The notes: a model not told the origin generated them from the letters alone. Shown: positions 20,991 to 33,000, counted from the stretch's first letter. The stretch is DNA of 64,000 bases from Caballeronia terrestris (GCF_001544515.1 NZ_FCOL02000002.1:186001-250000), one strand, 5' to 3'. A program made the numbers and translations.

Positions 20991-22886
20991 TCAGTGCGTG
21001 GCATGCGAAACGTGCGTCGACGGCGCATGGTGCGGTGCGTGCGACGTGTGCGTTTCGCCCACCATCGCGCCGAACACCGATGCGCCCTGCTCCGCCGGCA
21101 ATGCCGCGCTGCGGAACACGCCGAACAGCTCGCGGCCAAAGCCCACTTCGTTGTCCGCCTGATGTCGCGGCGCCTCGACGACGCGCGCCGCCCATTGCTT
21201 CGAATCGATTTCGATGTCGAGGACGCCCGCCTGCGCATCGATGACGATCGTGTCGCCGGTGCGCACCTTGCCGAGCGGCCCTTGCAACAGCGCTTCCGGC
21301 GAGACGTGGATCACGGCCGGCACCTTGCCCGACGCGCCCGACATCCGTCCATCGGTGACGAGCGCGACGTGGAAGCCCTGATCCTGCAACACGCCGAGAA
21401 GCGGCGTCAATCGATGCAACTCCGGCATGCCGTTCGCCCGCGCACCCTGAAAGCGCACGATCGCGACGAAATCGCGCTTCAGCTCGCCCTTGTCGAACGC
21501 TTCCTGCACTTCTTCCTGCGAATTGAACACGATGGCGGGCGCCTTCACCACGCGATGCTCCGGCGCCACCGCCGAGATCTTGATCACGCCGCGGCCGAGC
21601 TTGCCCTGCATCAGGCGCAGGCCGCCGTCCGGCGCGAACGGCTCTTCGATGCTGCGCAGCACTTTCGTGTCGTGACTTTCCGGCGGGCCGTCGACCCATA
21701 GCAGCTTGCCGTCGATGAGCTTCGGTTCCTGAGTGTAGTGCGTGAGACCCGGCCCCGCGACGGTTTTCACGTCTTCATGCAGCAGCCCCGCTTCGAGCAG
21801 GTTGCGCACGAGGAACGCGACGCCGCCCGCCGCGTGGAAATGATTCACGTCGGCCTTGCCGTTCGGGTAGATCTTGGCCAGGAGCGGCACGGCTTGCGAG
21901 AGTTCGTCGAAGTCGTTCCAGTCGATCACGATGCCCGCCGCCCGCGCGATCGCCACCAGATGCAGCGTGTGATTGGTCGAGCCGCCCGTCGCCAACAACG
22001 CGACGATGCCGTTCACGATCGCCTTTTCATCGACGACATGGCCGATCGGCGTGTAGTTACCGCGCTCGGCCGTGAGTTCGAGCACGCGCTTCGCGGCCTC
22101 GGCGGTCAGCGCATCGCGCAGCGGCGTGTGCGGGTGCACGAACGCCGAGCTCGGCAGATGCAGACCCATCACTTCCATCAGCATCTGGTTGCTGTTCGCC
22201 GTGCCGTAGAACGTGCAGGTGCCGTGGCTGTGATACGCCGCCGATTCCGCCTCGAGCAACGCGCCGCGGTCACACTGGCCGGTCGCGAACTGCTGGCGGA
22301 CTTTCGCCTTGTCGTCATTGGTCAGGCCGCTCGTCATCGGGCCGGCCGGGATAAAGATCGTCGGCAGATGGCCGAACTGCAACGCGCCGATCAACAGGCC
22401 CGGCACGATCTTGTCGCAAATGCCCAGGCACAGCGCCGCGTCGAACATGTTGTGCGTGAGCGCGACAGCCGTGCTCATTGCGATTACTTCGCGCGAGAAG
22501 AGCGATAGTTCCATGCCCGCGTTGCCCTGCGTGATGCCGTCGCACATCGCCGGGACGCCGCCCGCGAATTGCGCGACGCCGCCGCTTTCGCGCGCCGCCT
22601 GCTTGATGATGTCGGGAAAATTCTTGTACGGCGCGTGCGCCGAGAGCATCTCGTTGTACGACGACACGATGCCGATGTTCGGCTCGCGCACTGCCTTGAT
22701 CGCGAACTTTTCCTGGCCTTCGAGGCCGGCGAAACCGTGCGCCAGATTGGCGCACGAGAGCGCGCCGCGCGCCGGGAACTGGCCGTGCGCGCCGTCGATG
22801 CGCGCCAGATAAGCCGCACGCGTCGGCTTGCTGCGTTCGATCACGCGGTCGGTGACCTTTTTCAATTGCGGATGCGGGGAAACCAT
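20991..22886 (-). CDS. edd: Phosphogluconate dehydratase, with a His-rich C-terminal tail
   Basis: IlvD/Edd-family [4Fe-4S] dehydratase that converts 6-phosphogluconate to KDPG. The 631-residue protein carries [20 protein letters not shown] and [20 protein letters not shown] with the cluster cysteines, plus [14 protein letters not shown] near the C-terminus. The ATG at 22886 has an AAGGAG site 5 nt upstream; further in-frame extension enters the regulatory region. The last 20 or so residues hold seven histidines mixed with Ser, Thr, Pro and Ala, which I do not expect in Edd. Transcription should be controlled by HexR, whose likely site lies between the promoter boxes. Confidence 0.95.
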   Translation of the reverse strand: MVSPHPQLKKVTDRVIERSKPTRAAYLARIDGAHGQFPARGALSCANLAHGFAGLEGQEKFAIKAVREPNIGIVSSYNEMLSAHAPYKNFPDIIKQAARESGGVAQFAGGVPAMCDGITQGNAGMELSLFSREVIAMSTAVALTHNMFDAALCLGICDKIVPGLLIGALQFGHLPTIFIPAGPMTSGLTNDDKAKVRQQFATGQCDRGALLEAESAAYHSHGTCTFYGTANSNQMLMEVMGLHLPSSAFVHPHTPLRDALTAEAAKRVLELTAERGNYTPIGHVVDEKAIVNGIVALLATGGSTNHTLHLVAIARAAGIVIDWNDFDELSQAVPLLAKIYPNGKADVNHFHAAGGVAFLVRNLLEAGLLHEDVKTVAGPGLTHYTQEPKLIDGKLLWVDGPPESHDTKVLRSIEEPFAPDGGLRLMQGKLGRGVIKISAVAPEHRVVKAPAIVFNSQEEVQEAFDKGELKRDFVAIVRFQGARANGMPELHRLTPLLGVLQDQGFHVALVTDGRMSGASGKVPAVIHVSPEALLQGPLGKVRTGDTIVIDAQAGVLDIEIDSKQWAARVVEAPRHQADNEVGFGRELFGVFRSAALPAEQGASVFGAMVGETHTSHAPHHAPSTHVSHATH

Positions 22887-22993
22887 CGAAACTCCTTCGC
22901 CTCGCTGCGGGGGACGGGCCGTCGAGGTGTTTGGGTTGAATGTCGCGGGGATCGGCAGTTGTGTTGCGTTTTGTCTCCGTGCCGAGTGACCCG

Positions 22994-23022
22994 ATGTTAG
23001 TAGAAAAACTACACACTTGCAA
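22994..23022 (-). promoter_or_regulatory. edd promoter
   Basis: Read on the minus strand: -35 TTGCAA (23017-23022), a 17-nt spacer and -10 TAACAT (22994-22999), about 108 nt before the edd ATG. A HexR-like palindrome fills the spacer. Confidence 0.65.
22999..23013. promoter_or_regulatory. HexR-like operator at the edd promoter
   Basis: AGTAGAAAAACTACA (minus strand TGTAGTTTTTCTACT) is a 15-bp palindrome close to the known HexR consensus TGTARTT-N-AATTACA type. It lies between the -35 and -10 boxes, a place where bound repressor would block polymerase. Confidence 0.7.
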
Positions 23023-23119
23023 CGAGCTTTTGACATTCGACGTTAAGCGCTTGCTTAGACACCGATCCTTTATAGGCATGCTAATCAGGGAAATCCCTGA
23101 TCTACGCGCCGTTGTTTTA

Positions 23120-23134
23120 TGTAGTATTTGTACA
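23120..23134. promoter_or_regulatory. HexR-like operator at the hexR promoter
   Basis: TGTAGTATTTGTACA has the same TGTAG/(T)ACA ends and 15-bp size as the edd site. It overlaps the probable -35 region of hexR, suggesting autorepression. Confidence 0.65.
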
Positions 23135-23155
23135 TGGCTGGACATCGGCTATAGT
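23127..23155 (+). promoter_or_regulatory. hexR promoter
   Basis: -10 TATAGT (23150-23155) follows a weak -35 TTTGTA (23127-23132) at 17 nt, and lies 33 nt before the hexR ATG. The weak -35 overlaps the HexR-like palindrome. Confidence 0.5.
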
Positions 23156-23187
23156 CCACGCAATTTCCAGCATAGGCGAGATTCCCG

Positions 23188-24027
23188 ATGTTGCTGTCCC
23201 AAGTGGAAACAATGCGCGAACAATTGCGGCCGTCCGAGCGGAAGCTGGCCGACTACGTCCTCGAAGCGCCGCGCGAAGTCCTGGACCTCGCGATGACCGA
23301 TTTCGCGGCGCGCGTCGGCGTCAGCCAGCCGACGATCGCGCGGTTCTGCCGGGCGCTCGGCTTCTCGGGTTTTCGCGAGTTCAAGATTCGCCTTGCACAA
23401 AGCGTCGCAGGAGACGTGCCCACCGTCTATCGCGACGTGCGCACGGACGAGCCGGCCTCCGGCGTCGCGGCGAAAGTGCTCGACCGGACGATCGGCGCGC
23501 TGATCCAGGTTCGCAACAGCCTGTCGACGGACAGCGTCGCGGCGGCGATCGCGCTCTTGAGCGAGGCGCGGCGTATCGAGTTTTACGGTGCAGGCGGCTC
23601 CGGCATCGCGGCGCTCGACGTACAGCACAAGTTTTTCCGGCTCGGCGTGCCGTCGGTGGCTTATTCCGATCCGCATACGTACACGACGTCGGCGGCGCTG
23701 CTCGGCGCGGGGGATGTGGTCGTCGCGATTTCCAACACGGGGCGCACGAAGGACATCCTCGACGCGTGCGCCTCGGCGCAGGCGGGCGGCGCGCAAGTGA
23801 TCGCGATCACGCACGGCACTTCGCCGCTTGCGCGCATGGCGAACGTGGGCTTGTTCGCCAACGTCGACGAAGACACCGACATCTTCTCCCCGATGACCTC
23901 GCGCGTCTCGCATCTGGCGATCGGCGATATCCTGGCCGTGGGGGTGGCACTTGCACGCGGACCGCAGTTGGCGGAGAAGCTGAAGCAGGCGAAAGACGTG
24001 TTGAATCGGCGGCGAGTGGGCTCCTAG
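23188..24027 (+). CDS. hexR: RpiR/MurR-family transcriptional regulator HexR
   Basis: A 279-residue regulator with an N-terminal HTH_6 domain (FAARVGVSQPTIARFCRALGF, residues about 40-62, Q-P-T recognition turn) and a C-terminal SIS phosphosugar-binding domain (YGAGGSGIAALD; ISNTGRTKDI). HexR proteins bind KDPG, which releases them from Entner-Doudoroff promoters. Divergence from edd-eda and the paired palindromes in the gap support this identity. The ATG at 23188 gives a full-length family protein. A strong terminator follows. Confidence 0.92.
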   Translation: MLLSQVETMREQLRPSERKLADYVLEAPREVLDLAMTDFAARVGVSQPTIARFCRALGFSGFREFKIRLAQSVAGDVPTVYRDVRTDEPASGVAAKVLDRTIGALIQVRNSLSTDSVAAAIALLSEARRIEFYGAGGSGIAALDVQHKFFRLGVPSVAYSDPHTYTTSAALLGAGDVVVAISNTGRTKDILDACASAQAGGAQVIAITHGTSPLARMANVGLFANVDEDTDIFSPMTSRVSHLAIGDILAVGVALARGPQLAEKLKQAKDVLNRRRVGS

Positions 24028-24062
24028 TTTCGCGATCCTGTCATCAGCGCGCGCATAAAAAG

Positions 24063-24095
24063 AAAGCGGGCTCTTCCGAGGAAGAGCCCGCTTTT
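24063..24095. terminator. Bidirectional terminator after hexR
   Basis: A perfect 15-bp stem (24063-24077 with 24080-24094) is flanked by A's on the left and T's on the right. It can serve hexR on the plus strand and the adhesin remnant on the minus strand. Confidence 0.9.
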
Positions 24096-24223
24096 GTTTG
24101 AAGCTATGCTGCAGTTGCCGATCCGTCCGTCGCGGCCGTTCTTTCGAATCGGCCATTGGACTGGACCGGCCGCTGCAGGCAGCGCGCCGAAGCGCGCTGC
24201 CGACCGGCGGTCAGACTACCGGA

Positions 24224-24690
24224 TTACCACTGGTACGCAGCGCCAGCACCGACCGTCGTGCCGTTGGAGCTCCAGCCTGCACCCACGCGAACCTTGATGT
24301 TCTGCGTGATGCGTGTCGTACCGCCGATGGCCGTTGCCGCGTAGCCCTTGTACGTGCCGCCGCCGATACCGATCGACAACGTCTTGTTCGCGTCGACGTC
24401 CGGATCATCGTCAGCGCGGTTGCCGCTGCGATACCGCCGTACGACTTGCGAGCCACGTCGTTCAAGCACGACTGCACTGCGCCCAACTGGTTCATGTTGA
24501 CCGCGTCCGTGCCGTTGATGCCCGGCGCGACGTTGGTCAAGCGACGCTCGTTGTTTTCCGAACCGATCGAAATCGTGTTCGGCTGGTCAGCGAGCGAATG
24601 AGCGCCCAGCGCGACAGCGTTGTCAGCCGGAGCTTGCGCGCCGTTGCCGAGGGCAAGCGAGTCCTTGCCTCGCCGATGCCACGAAGTCAC
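24224..24690 (-). pseudogene. Trimeric autotransporter adhesin (YadA-like) C-terminal remnant
   Basis: The upstream part (about 24690-24406) reads as head/neck repeats and the neck-stalk junction of a YadA-type adhesin: [20 protein letters not shown], then [15 protein letters not shown]. The frame then breaks near 24400-24406, where one C appears missing from a CC(C)GG run. Reading continues in another frame as the outer-membrane anchor ([20 protein letters not shown], ending GAGAAYQW at 24224). No signal peptide or passenger remains, because the sequence is cut at the 8-bp repeat at 24680. The protein would normally be an outer-membrane trimer; here it is a broken end piece. The single-base shift could also be a sequencing error. 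Confidence 0.88.
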
Positions 24691-24730
24691 GAAGTCACGA
24701 AGTCACGAAGTCACGAAGTCACGAAGTCAC
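24680..24730. repeat. 8-bp tandem repeat (about 6.4 copies) at a gene-fusion junction
   Basis: The unit CACGAAGT is repeated without error. On the minus strand it reads GTGACTTC, which matches the codons for DFVTS in the transporter gene at its break. The period is not a multiple of three, so each copy change shifts the frame. A gene remnant is cut at each edge. Confidence 0.95.
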
Positions 24731-25643
24731 GTACCGATTCGAACTCGCGCAACTGGTTCGCGAACGATCCCGCCGACGCCGGCTTGTGCTCCATGCGGAT
24801 ACCCATCGCCTTGCGAAACAGCAGCGCGCCCATCACGGGGTCGGCTTTCTTGCCGGCGACATCGAGCACGCGCGCCCGCACATTGCGCGCGATGATTTCG
24901 AAGAGCATCGCGATCGACACGCCGACCGCGAGCGACCACAGCGTGACAAAGGCGTGATTCGGCACGACACGGTCGTACACGTTCATCGTGAAGAACGTGC
25001 CGGCGAGCGCGAGCACGTTGATGAGCAACGCGCCGAGCGCCGCGCTCCAGTAATAGCGGCGATAGCGCCAGAGCGTGCTCAGCAGCCAGTGGCCTTCGCT
25101 TTTCGCGGCCGGCGTTCCCGCGCGGGCATCGACCTTGCCGAGCGGCTTCACCAGCATGGCGAAGCCGGAGTAGAACGCCTTCACCTTCGACACGCCCATC
25201 TTGACGACCTGCGGCCCTACCTCGGGCAGGATCGGCAGATAAGCCGCTTCGTATTCGTCGTCCGCCTTGTCCTTCGCATCCTCCGCGGTCATTTCGACCT
25301 TGACCTTGTCGGGCGCGCGGCCGATCAGGATGCAGCCGCCATGGTCCTTGCGAAACAGGATGACGGGCAGCAGCATCGGTGACACCTCGTGCACGTGGCG
25401 CTCGACGACACCCGCCGCGAAGCCCGCCTGCTCCATCGCAATCTGCGCCTGCTTCGGCGTCGTGAAGCGTCCGGCTGGAAGGCCGGCGACTAGCGCAGCC
25501 TCGCTGACAGGCTTGCCGTGATAAGCCGTCATCCAGATGAGACTCTTCAGCAAGGTATCGTCGACTTTTTTGGCGAGCGTCAGGACATGCGCGTCGGAAG
25601 CGGGGTTGACAGGCGCGTTGGCGCCCGGAGCATCGTTTTTCAT
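24711..25643 (-). pseudogene. Type I secretion ABC transporter (LapB/RtxB-type), truncated
   Basis: The 310 visible residues form the N-terminal C39-like (catalytically degenerate) domain (residues 20-145) and the first part of the membrane domain (about 180-300). The conserved MNVYDRVVPNHAFVTLWSLAVG and QLREFESVRDFVTS segments are typical of type I secretion permease/ATPases. Full proteins run past 700 residues; the rest of the membrane domain and the whole ATPase are missing. Reading ends at TGA inside the 8-bp repeat. It therefore cannot work as an exporter. The ATG at 25643 is the natural start. Confidence 0.9.
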
Positions 25644-26185
25644 GACGTGTGACTACGCGGTTGAGCACACCGACCCAGGCTCACGCCTTGACCCGGGTAC
25701 GATTTGATGCAGCGATCAGGTGGGGATTTGCAAATTGCTCGGATATCCGAAACATCTTCCCGGCACCCGGGAAGCAGCGCAATTCGTCGGATTCACGACT
25801 ACTGCCCCTTTTCAATGCTCGTTTGGGAAGCGCATTATCCGCAGCGCCTCACGGTCGGCGTATAAGAGGCGTCTTAATCGCAATTAGTAGGGTTGACGTA
25901 AGATTGAATGAATTTCTACGCCGATTGAGATGTTTTCTCCGCCAAAGCTCGACAGCAGCTACTCGCGCCGACATTCAGGAAAGGTCGCCTTTCGTCGGCG
26001 AGTCGAGCCGCAAGGCTTCATGGCCGCGATCGGCTCTAGTGCGGAAGGGGATTGTCCACGTTTGATATCGGATGACTATGAGGTTCGTCCGATTTTTAGA
26101 TCGCATTGCGCGATCGAAAACGTATGAAAAAAGGTGAGACGGCGAGCCGCGGGTTCGGGTCTAGCGGCTGCCGTTGATAGATCGC
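25644..26185. other. 542-bp non-coding gap, relatively AT-rich
   Basis: No credible gene is seen; open frames here lack family features and a ribosome-binding site. A perfect 8-bp hairpin with a 3-nt loop (CTTCCCGGCACCCGGGAAG) lies at 25756-25774, without a T-run. The gap probably holds the old promoter of the broken transporter gene and leftover DNA from the same rearrangement. Confidence 0.5.
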
Positions 26186-26602
26186 CTAAAAAGGCTTGAT
26201 GATGACGAGCGCCGTTGCGCCGAGAAGACCCAGCACCGGCAGTTCATTGAACATTCGATACCACTTGTCCGAGCGCTTGTTCTCACCGCGCTGAAACGTA
26301 TGCAGCAACCGGCCGCAATACGCGTGATAGACGATGAGCAGCGCGACGATCGTCAGCTTCGCGTGCAGCCAGCCCTGCCCCTGTCCGATCCCGACCGCGA
26401 GCCAGAGCCACAGGCCGCAAGCAAGCGCCGGGATCGCGATGAACGTCATGAAGCGAAACAGCTTGCGCGCCATCAGGAGCAGCCGCGCGGTGGCGGCAGC
26501 GTCCGTTTCCATCGCGAGATTGACGAAAATGCGGGGCAAATAGAAAAGCCCCGCAAACCACGAAGCCACCAGGACGATATGCAGCGTTTTGATCCAGAGC
26601 AT
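26186..26602 (-). CDS. hemJ: HemJ-type protoporphyrinogen oxidase (CopD-like membrane protein)
   Basis: A 138-residue membrane protein with four hydrophobic helices. It opens MLWIKTLHIVLVASWFAGLF, with the conserved His of HemJ, followed by YLPRIFVN. The GWLHAKL and YHAYCGRLLHTF blocks and the FNELPVLGL end also match the family. HemJ oxidises protoporphyrinogen IX in haem synthesis in organisms lacking HemG/HemY; older names are UPF0093 or CopD-family protein. It is 23 nt downstream of proA and probably the last gene of the long minus-strand block. Confidence 0.8.
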   Translation of the reverse strand: MLWIKTLHIVLVASWFAGLFYLPRIFVNLAMETDAAATARLLLMARKLFRFMTFIAIPALACGLWLWLAVGIGQGQGWLHAKLTIVALLIVYHAYCGRLLHTFQRGENKRSDKWYRMFNELPVLGLLGATALVIIKPF

Positions 26603-26625
26603 CGATGAGTTGCCTTCTAGTTTTC

Positions 26626-27897
26626 TTATTGACGCACTTCGCCATGTCCGAGCACCACGTATTTCAGCGATGTCAGACCTTCCAGCCCCACCGGTCCGCG
26701 CGCGTGCAGCTTGTCGTTCGAGATGCCGATCTCCGCGCCGAGGCCGAATTCGAAGCCGTCGGCGAAACGCGTCGAGGCGTTCACCATCACGCTCGCCGAA
26801 TCCACTTCGCGCAGGAAACGCATCGCGCGGTCGTGGTCTTCGGTCACGATCGCGTCGGTGTGATGCGAGCCGTATTCGTTGATGTGCTCGATGGCCTGGT
26901 CGAGATTTTCGACGACCTTGATCGCCAGCACGGGCGCCAGATACTCAGTGCGCCAGTCTTCCTCGGTGGCATCGACGAGCGCGCCGATCTGCGCCGCTTC
27001 GAGCACGGCGCGGGCGGCCGGATCGACGCGCAGTTCGACTTCCTTCGCCTGGAACGCGCGCGCTAGAACCGGCAGCACGTCCTTCGCGATCCCGCGCGCG
27101 ACGAGCAGCGTTTCCATCGTATTGCAGGTGCCGTAGCGATGCGTCTTCGCGTTCTCGCAGATGGCGAGCGCTTTCGCGAGATCGGCGCGATCGTCGACGT
27201 AGACGTGGCAGATGCCGTCGAGATGCTTGATCATCGGCACGCGCGCCTCTTCCATCAGACGCGCGATCAGGCTCTTGCCGCCGCGCGGCACGATCACGTC
27301 GACGTAGTCGGTCATCGTGATCAGCTTGCCGACCGCCGCGCGATCCGCTGTTCCCACGACCTGCACGGCGTCCTGCGGCAGCCCGGCCGCTTCCAGCCCT
27401 TCGCCGATCAGCTTCGCGAGCGCCGTGTTGCATTCGAGCGCCTCGGAGCCGCCGCGCAGAATCGCCGCGTTGCCGGATTTGAGACAGAGGGCGGCGGCGT
27501 CGATCGTCACGTTCGGCCGCGACTCGTAAATGATGCCGATCACGCCGAGCGGCACGCGCATCTGGCCAACCTGGATGCCGGTCGGGCGGAACTTGAGGCC
27601 GCTGATCTCGCCGATCGGATCGGCCAGCGACGCCACTTGCCGCAAGCCTTCGACCATCGTGTTCAACGCCTTGTCGGAGAGCGTCAGGCGGTCGATGAAG
27701 GCGGCGTCGTGGCCCTTGTCGCGGGCGCGGGCGAGATCGCGCGCGTTCGCCTCCGTAAGCGCGGCGCGATCACGCTCAATCGCGACCGCCACCGATTCGA
27801 GCGCCGCATTGCGCGCGGCGGTCGATGCGCGCGCCATCGCGCGTGATGCGGCGCGCGCGCGGCGGCCCAGATCGGTCATGTATTCGTCGATGTTCAT
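26626..27897 (-). CDS. proA: Gamma-glutamyl phosphate reductase
   Basis: Reduces glutamyl-5-phosphate to the semialdehyde in proline synthesis. The 423-residue aldehyde-dehydrogenase-fold protein has the catalytic cysteine in [12 protein letters not shown], the dinucleotide-binding block [16 protein letters not shown] and the [16 protein letters not shown] signature. The ATG at 27897 ([11 protein letters not shown]) matches family N-termini. proB is not in this window. A 132-bp gap separates it from holA upstream. Confidence 0.96.
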   Translation of the reverse strand: MNIDEYMTDLGRRARAASRAMARASTAARNAALESVAVAIERDRAALTEANARDLARARDKGHDAAFIDRLTLSDKALNTMVEGLRQVASLADPIGEISGLKFRPTGIQVGQMRVPLGVIGIIYESRPNVTIDAAALCLKSGNAAILRGGSEALECNTALAKLIGEGLEAAGLPQDAVQVVGTADRAAVGKLITMTDYVDVIVPRGGKSLIARLMEEARVPMIKHLDGICHVYVDDRADLAKALAICENAKTHRYGTCNTMETLLVARGIAKDVLPVLARAFQAKEVELRVDPAARAVLEAAQIGALVDATEEDWRTEYLAPVLAIKVVENLDQAIEHINEYGSHHTDAIVTEDHDRAMRFLREVDSASVMVNASTRFADGFEFGLGAEIGISNDKLHARGPVGLEGLTSLKYVVLGHGEVRQ

Positions 27898-28029
27898 CGT
27901 GGGTCTCTTGCTGTTTTGTCGCCGCTCGCCGGATGCCGAAATGCGCACGCGAGCGTCTGAAGACGGCTGGATTCGAACGCGTCCGCGAAAATTGGACGCC
28001 GCTATCGCGATTTTAAGCCGATGCGCGTT

Positions 28030-29127
28030 TCAGCGACGAGGTCGGGCCGGCGCGGGCGCTTTGCCCGGTGACGGATTGCCGGAATGCGCGACCGTCATCG
28101 CGAGTTCGAACATGCCGTCCCATGGATTGGGCGGCGGCTCGCTGCCGCGTTTTCCAGTGCCGCCGGAGAGGCCTTTCACTTGCCGGTCGAGCTTTGCCGC
28201 AAGCGACAGCGCCTTCTCCAGTGCGCCTTCCGTCACACGCGAGAGCGCCGGGCCGATCAGCCGTTCGCGCGGTCCCCAGACGCGATTTTCGCGCAGCAAC
28301 GTCGCGAGCGGCTTGCCCGCCGCGACGCCGCGCTTGATGCGCAACAGCGTGCGCACTTCCTCGACGAGCGCCCACAGCACGAGCACGGCCGCTTCGCCTT
28401 CGCCCTTCAGGCCGTCGAGCATGCGCGCCAGGCGGCCGACGTCGCCCGTCAGCATTGCCTCGTTGAGCTTGAACACGTCGTAGCGGGCGACGTTGAGCAC
28501 GGCGTCGTGGATCTGTTCGACGCTCAGCACGCCCTCGGGGTACAGCAGCCCGAGCTTCTGGATTTCCTGATGCGCGGCGAGCAGATTGCCTTCGACGCGC
28601 TCGGCGATGAATTGCAGCGCGCGCCGCCCTTCTTCTCCCGGCGCGACGCGCTGGCCTTGCTGCGCGAGCCGCTGGCCGACCCACATCGGCAATTGCGCCC
28701 GCTCGACGGGATCGATTTTCAATGCCACGCCCGCGGCGGTGATCGCCGTGAACCACGCGGCTTTCTGTGACGCCGAATCGAGGCGCGGCAGCGTGATCAG
28801 CGTGAGGACGTCGGGGCTGTTGGCGGCGGCCATGAGTTTGAGCGCTTCGCTGCCGTCCTTGCCTGGCTTGCCGGTCGGGATGCGCAGTTCGACGAGTTGA
28901 CGGTCGCCGAACAGCGACATCGAACGGCTGGCGCCGATCAGGCTGCTCCAGTCGAAACCGCGCTCGACGGTGAACACCGAGCGATCGGTGAAGCCGCTCG
29001 CCCGCGCCGCCGTGCGAATGCGGTCGCACGCCTCCTGGGCGAGCAGGTGCTCGTCGCCATAGACGACGTACAAGCCTTTCAGACCCTTGGAGAGGTGCGC
29101 TTCGAGCGCGTCGAGCCGGAGTTGCAT
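28030..29127 (-). CDS. holA: DNA polymerase III subunit delta
   Basis: Clamp-loader subunit that opens the beta sliding clamp. The 365-residue protein starts MQLRLDALEAHL and includes LYVVYGDEHLLAQEACDRIR, the degenerate nucleotide-binding fold start of HolA. Next comes the RVEGNLLAAHQEIQKLGLLY block. A Pro/Arg/Ala-rich tail (residues about 335-365) follows the helical collar domain and is probably disordered. It lies 12 nt after lptE; an lptE-holA pair behind leuS is a common arrangement. Confidence 0.93.
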   Translation of the reverse strand: MQLRLDALEAHLSKGLKGLYVVYGDEHLLAQEACDRIRTAARASGFTDRSVFTVERGFDWSSLIGASRSMSLFGDRQLVELRIPTGKPGKDGSEALKLMAAANSPDVLTLITLPRLDSASQKAAWFTAITAAGVALKIDPVERAQLPMWVGQRLAQQGQRVAPGEEGRRALQFIAERVEGNLLAAHQEIQKLGLLYPEGVLSVEQIHDAVLNVARYDVFKLNEAMLTGDVGRLARMLDGLKGEGEAAVLVLWALVEEVRTLLRIKRGVAAGKPLATLLRENRVWGPRERLIGPALSRVTEGALEKALSLAAKLDRQVKGLSGGTGKRGSEPPPNPWDGMFELAMTVAHSGNPSPGKAPAPARPRR

Positions 29128-29139
29128 GCGTGCGCCCGG

Positions 29140-29757
29140 TTACAGCGGCGGCGTGGGCAGCGGCGCGCGCGGCAAGATGCCCGGCGTCTGCTCGCTCGGC
29201 GCCGGATGCAGCGAGCGCACGACGGCGAGCCGGCGAGTCAACTGATCGACGGCATCGAATTGCATGTCGCGATAGAGCAGCGTGGCTTCCTGCTGCTTCG
29301 CAAGCGCGTATTGGTCGCTGTAAGTCATTGCGCGGTTGAGCGCGATCACGCTCGGCGGGATCAGCAAGGTGCCGTCCGCGCCGGAAAGCGAATAGTTGAG
29401 CGTGTAGACAAGCTCGTATTCCTGAACGACGCCCTGCGAATTCAGGCTCAGCGTGCGCTGGCCGTTGCCCTCGGCCAGCGACAGAATGGCCTCCGGCTTC
29501 TCCGACGGCTTGACGATCACCGTGTCGCTGCCGCCCTGCACCATCCGTTCAAGACGCGCGACCATCACCGGCGCGCCGCCCGAGATCGCGAGCCGCTTGA
29601 ACGCGTAGTCCTGCTGGCCGCGCAACTGGAAGCCGCACGCGGACAGCGCGAGCGCGCCACCCACGAGCGACAGGAACGAACGCCTGCTGACGCCGGACAC
29701 CGGCTGCGCTTCCGGCGCCTTCCCTTCGACGACTTTCCGGCTCACATCGACTCCCAT
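29140..29757 (-). CDS. lptE: LPS-assembly lipoprotein LptE
   Basis: Outer-membrane lipoprotein that plugs the LptD barrel. The visible lipobox is LALSAC, about 32 residues from the chosen ATG, followed by CGFQLRGQ, the usual mature LptE start. The start is uncertain: ATG 29757 lacks a good ribosome-binding site, whereas GTG 29745 (MSRKVVEG) has GGAG 5 nt upstream; a TTG at 29775 would overlap leuS. The SRRSFL segment before the hydrophobic core resembles a twin-arginine signal. It lies just after leuS and before holA. Confidence 0.88.
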   Translation of the reverse strand: MGVDVSRKVVEGKAPEAQPVSGVSRRSFLSLVGGALALSACGFQLRGQQDYAFKRLAISGGAPVMVARLERMVQGGSDTVIVKPSEKPEAILSLAEGNGQRTLSLNSQGVVQEYELVYTLNYSLSGADGTLLIPPSVIALNRAMTYSDQYALAKQQEATLLYRDMQFDAVDQLTRRLAVVRSLHPAPSEQTPGILPRAPLPTPPL

Positions 29758-29771
29758 GATTTTCACGGCGC

Positions 29772-32492
<2,721 letters not shown>

Positions 32493-32506
32493 TCAGGCAA
32501 AGGGCG

Positions 32507-32512
32507 ATTATA
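32507..32512 (-). promoter_or_regulatory. Candidate -10 box of leuS
   Basis: On the minus strand this reads TATAAT, a perfect -10 hexamer, in the 205-bp gap between exbD and leuS. The -35 region is poor. It would leave a leader of about 135 nt before leuS. Confidence 0.45.
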
Positions 32513-32571
32513 CCGTTCGACGGCGCGCGGCTGGCGCTTGGCCGGATGGCCAACTCCGCTGGCTAGCCGCC

Positions 32572-33000
32572 TTACTGGGGCTTTGCGCCCTTCGGCTCGG
32601 TCACAAAACCGATCTTGTCGAGCCCGGCCTGCTGCGCCGCGCCCATCACCTGCGCAATGACGTCGTAGCGCGTCGCGCCGGACGCCCGCAGATGGATCTC
32701 CGGCGGCGCCGGGCGCTTGCCTTCGTCGGCGAAACGCGCGCGCATCTCGTCGAGCGTGACCGGCTTGTCGTTCCAGTAAAGCCTGCCGGCGTCGTCGATG
32801 GACAGCGTGACGGTGTCCGGCGTCTCGCGCACCGATTGCGACGACACCTTCGGCAAATCGAGCCGGATCGCGTGTGTAAAAAGCGGCGCGGTGATGATGA
32901 AGATCACGAGCAGCACGAGCATGACGTCGATGAGCGGCGTCATGTTGATCTCGGCCATCGGCGAGCCGTTGGGCTTTTTCTCGAGTCCGCCGAATGCCAT
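32572..33000 (-). CDS. exbD: Biopolymer transport protein ExbD/TolR family
   Basis: A 142-residue inner-membrane protein with one N-terminal helix (VMLVLLVIFIITAPLF, residues 27-42) and a periplasmic domain. The conserved membrane Asp sits in MTPLIDVMLVLL. With ExbB it forms the proton-driven motor that energises TonB or Tol systems. The start ATG 33000 (MAFGGLEKK) gives the usual size; the frame stays open upstream over exbB but that is not coding. No tonB or tolA is nearby, so the partner complex is not certain. Confidence 0.9.
   Translation of the reverse strand: MAFGGLEKKPNGSPMAEINMTPLIDVMLVLLVIFIITAPLFTHAIRLDLPKVSSQSVRETPDTVTLSIDDAGRLYWNDKPVTLDEMRARFADEGKRPAPPEIHLRASGATRYDVIAQVMGAAQQAGLDKIGFVTEPKGAKPQ

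Noticed and set aside
24680..24730. Possible CRISPR array
   Set aside because: The 8-bp units are directly adjacent with no spacers, and no cas gene is present.
24620..24895. Plus-strand frame with repeated HEVTKSRS units, resembling a repeat protein
   Set aside because: It is only the translation of the 8-bp tandem repeat and its flanks; both flanks are parts of minus-strand genes.
25649..26065. Plus-strand frame of 138 codons in the gap after the broken transporter
   Set aside because: No ribosome-binding site and no recognisable pattern; it lies in a rearranged non-coding stretch.
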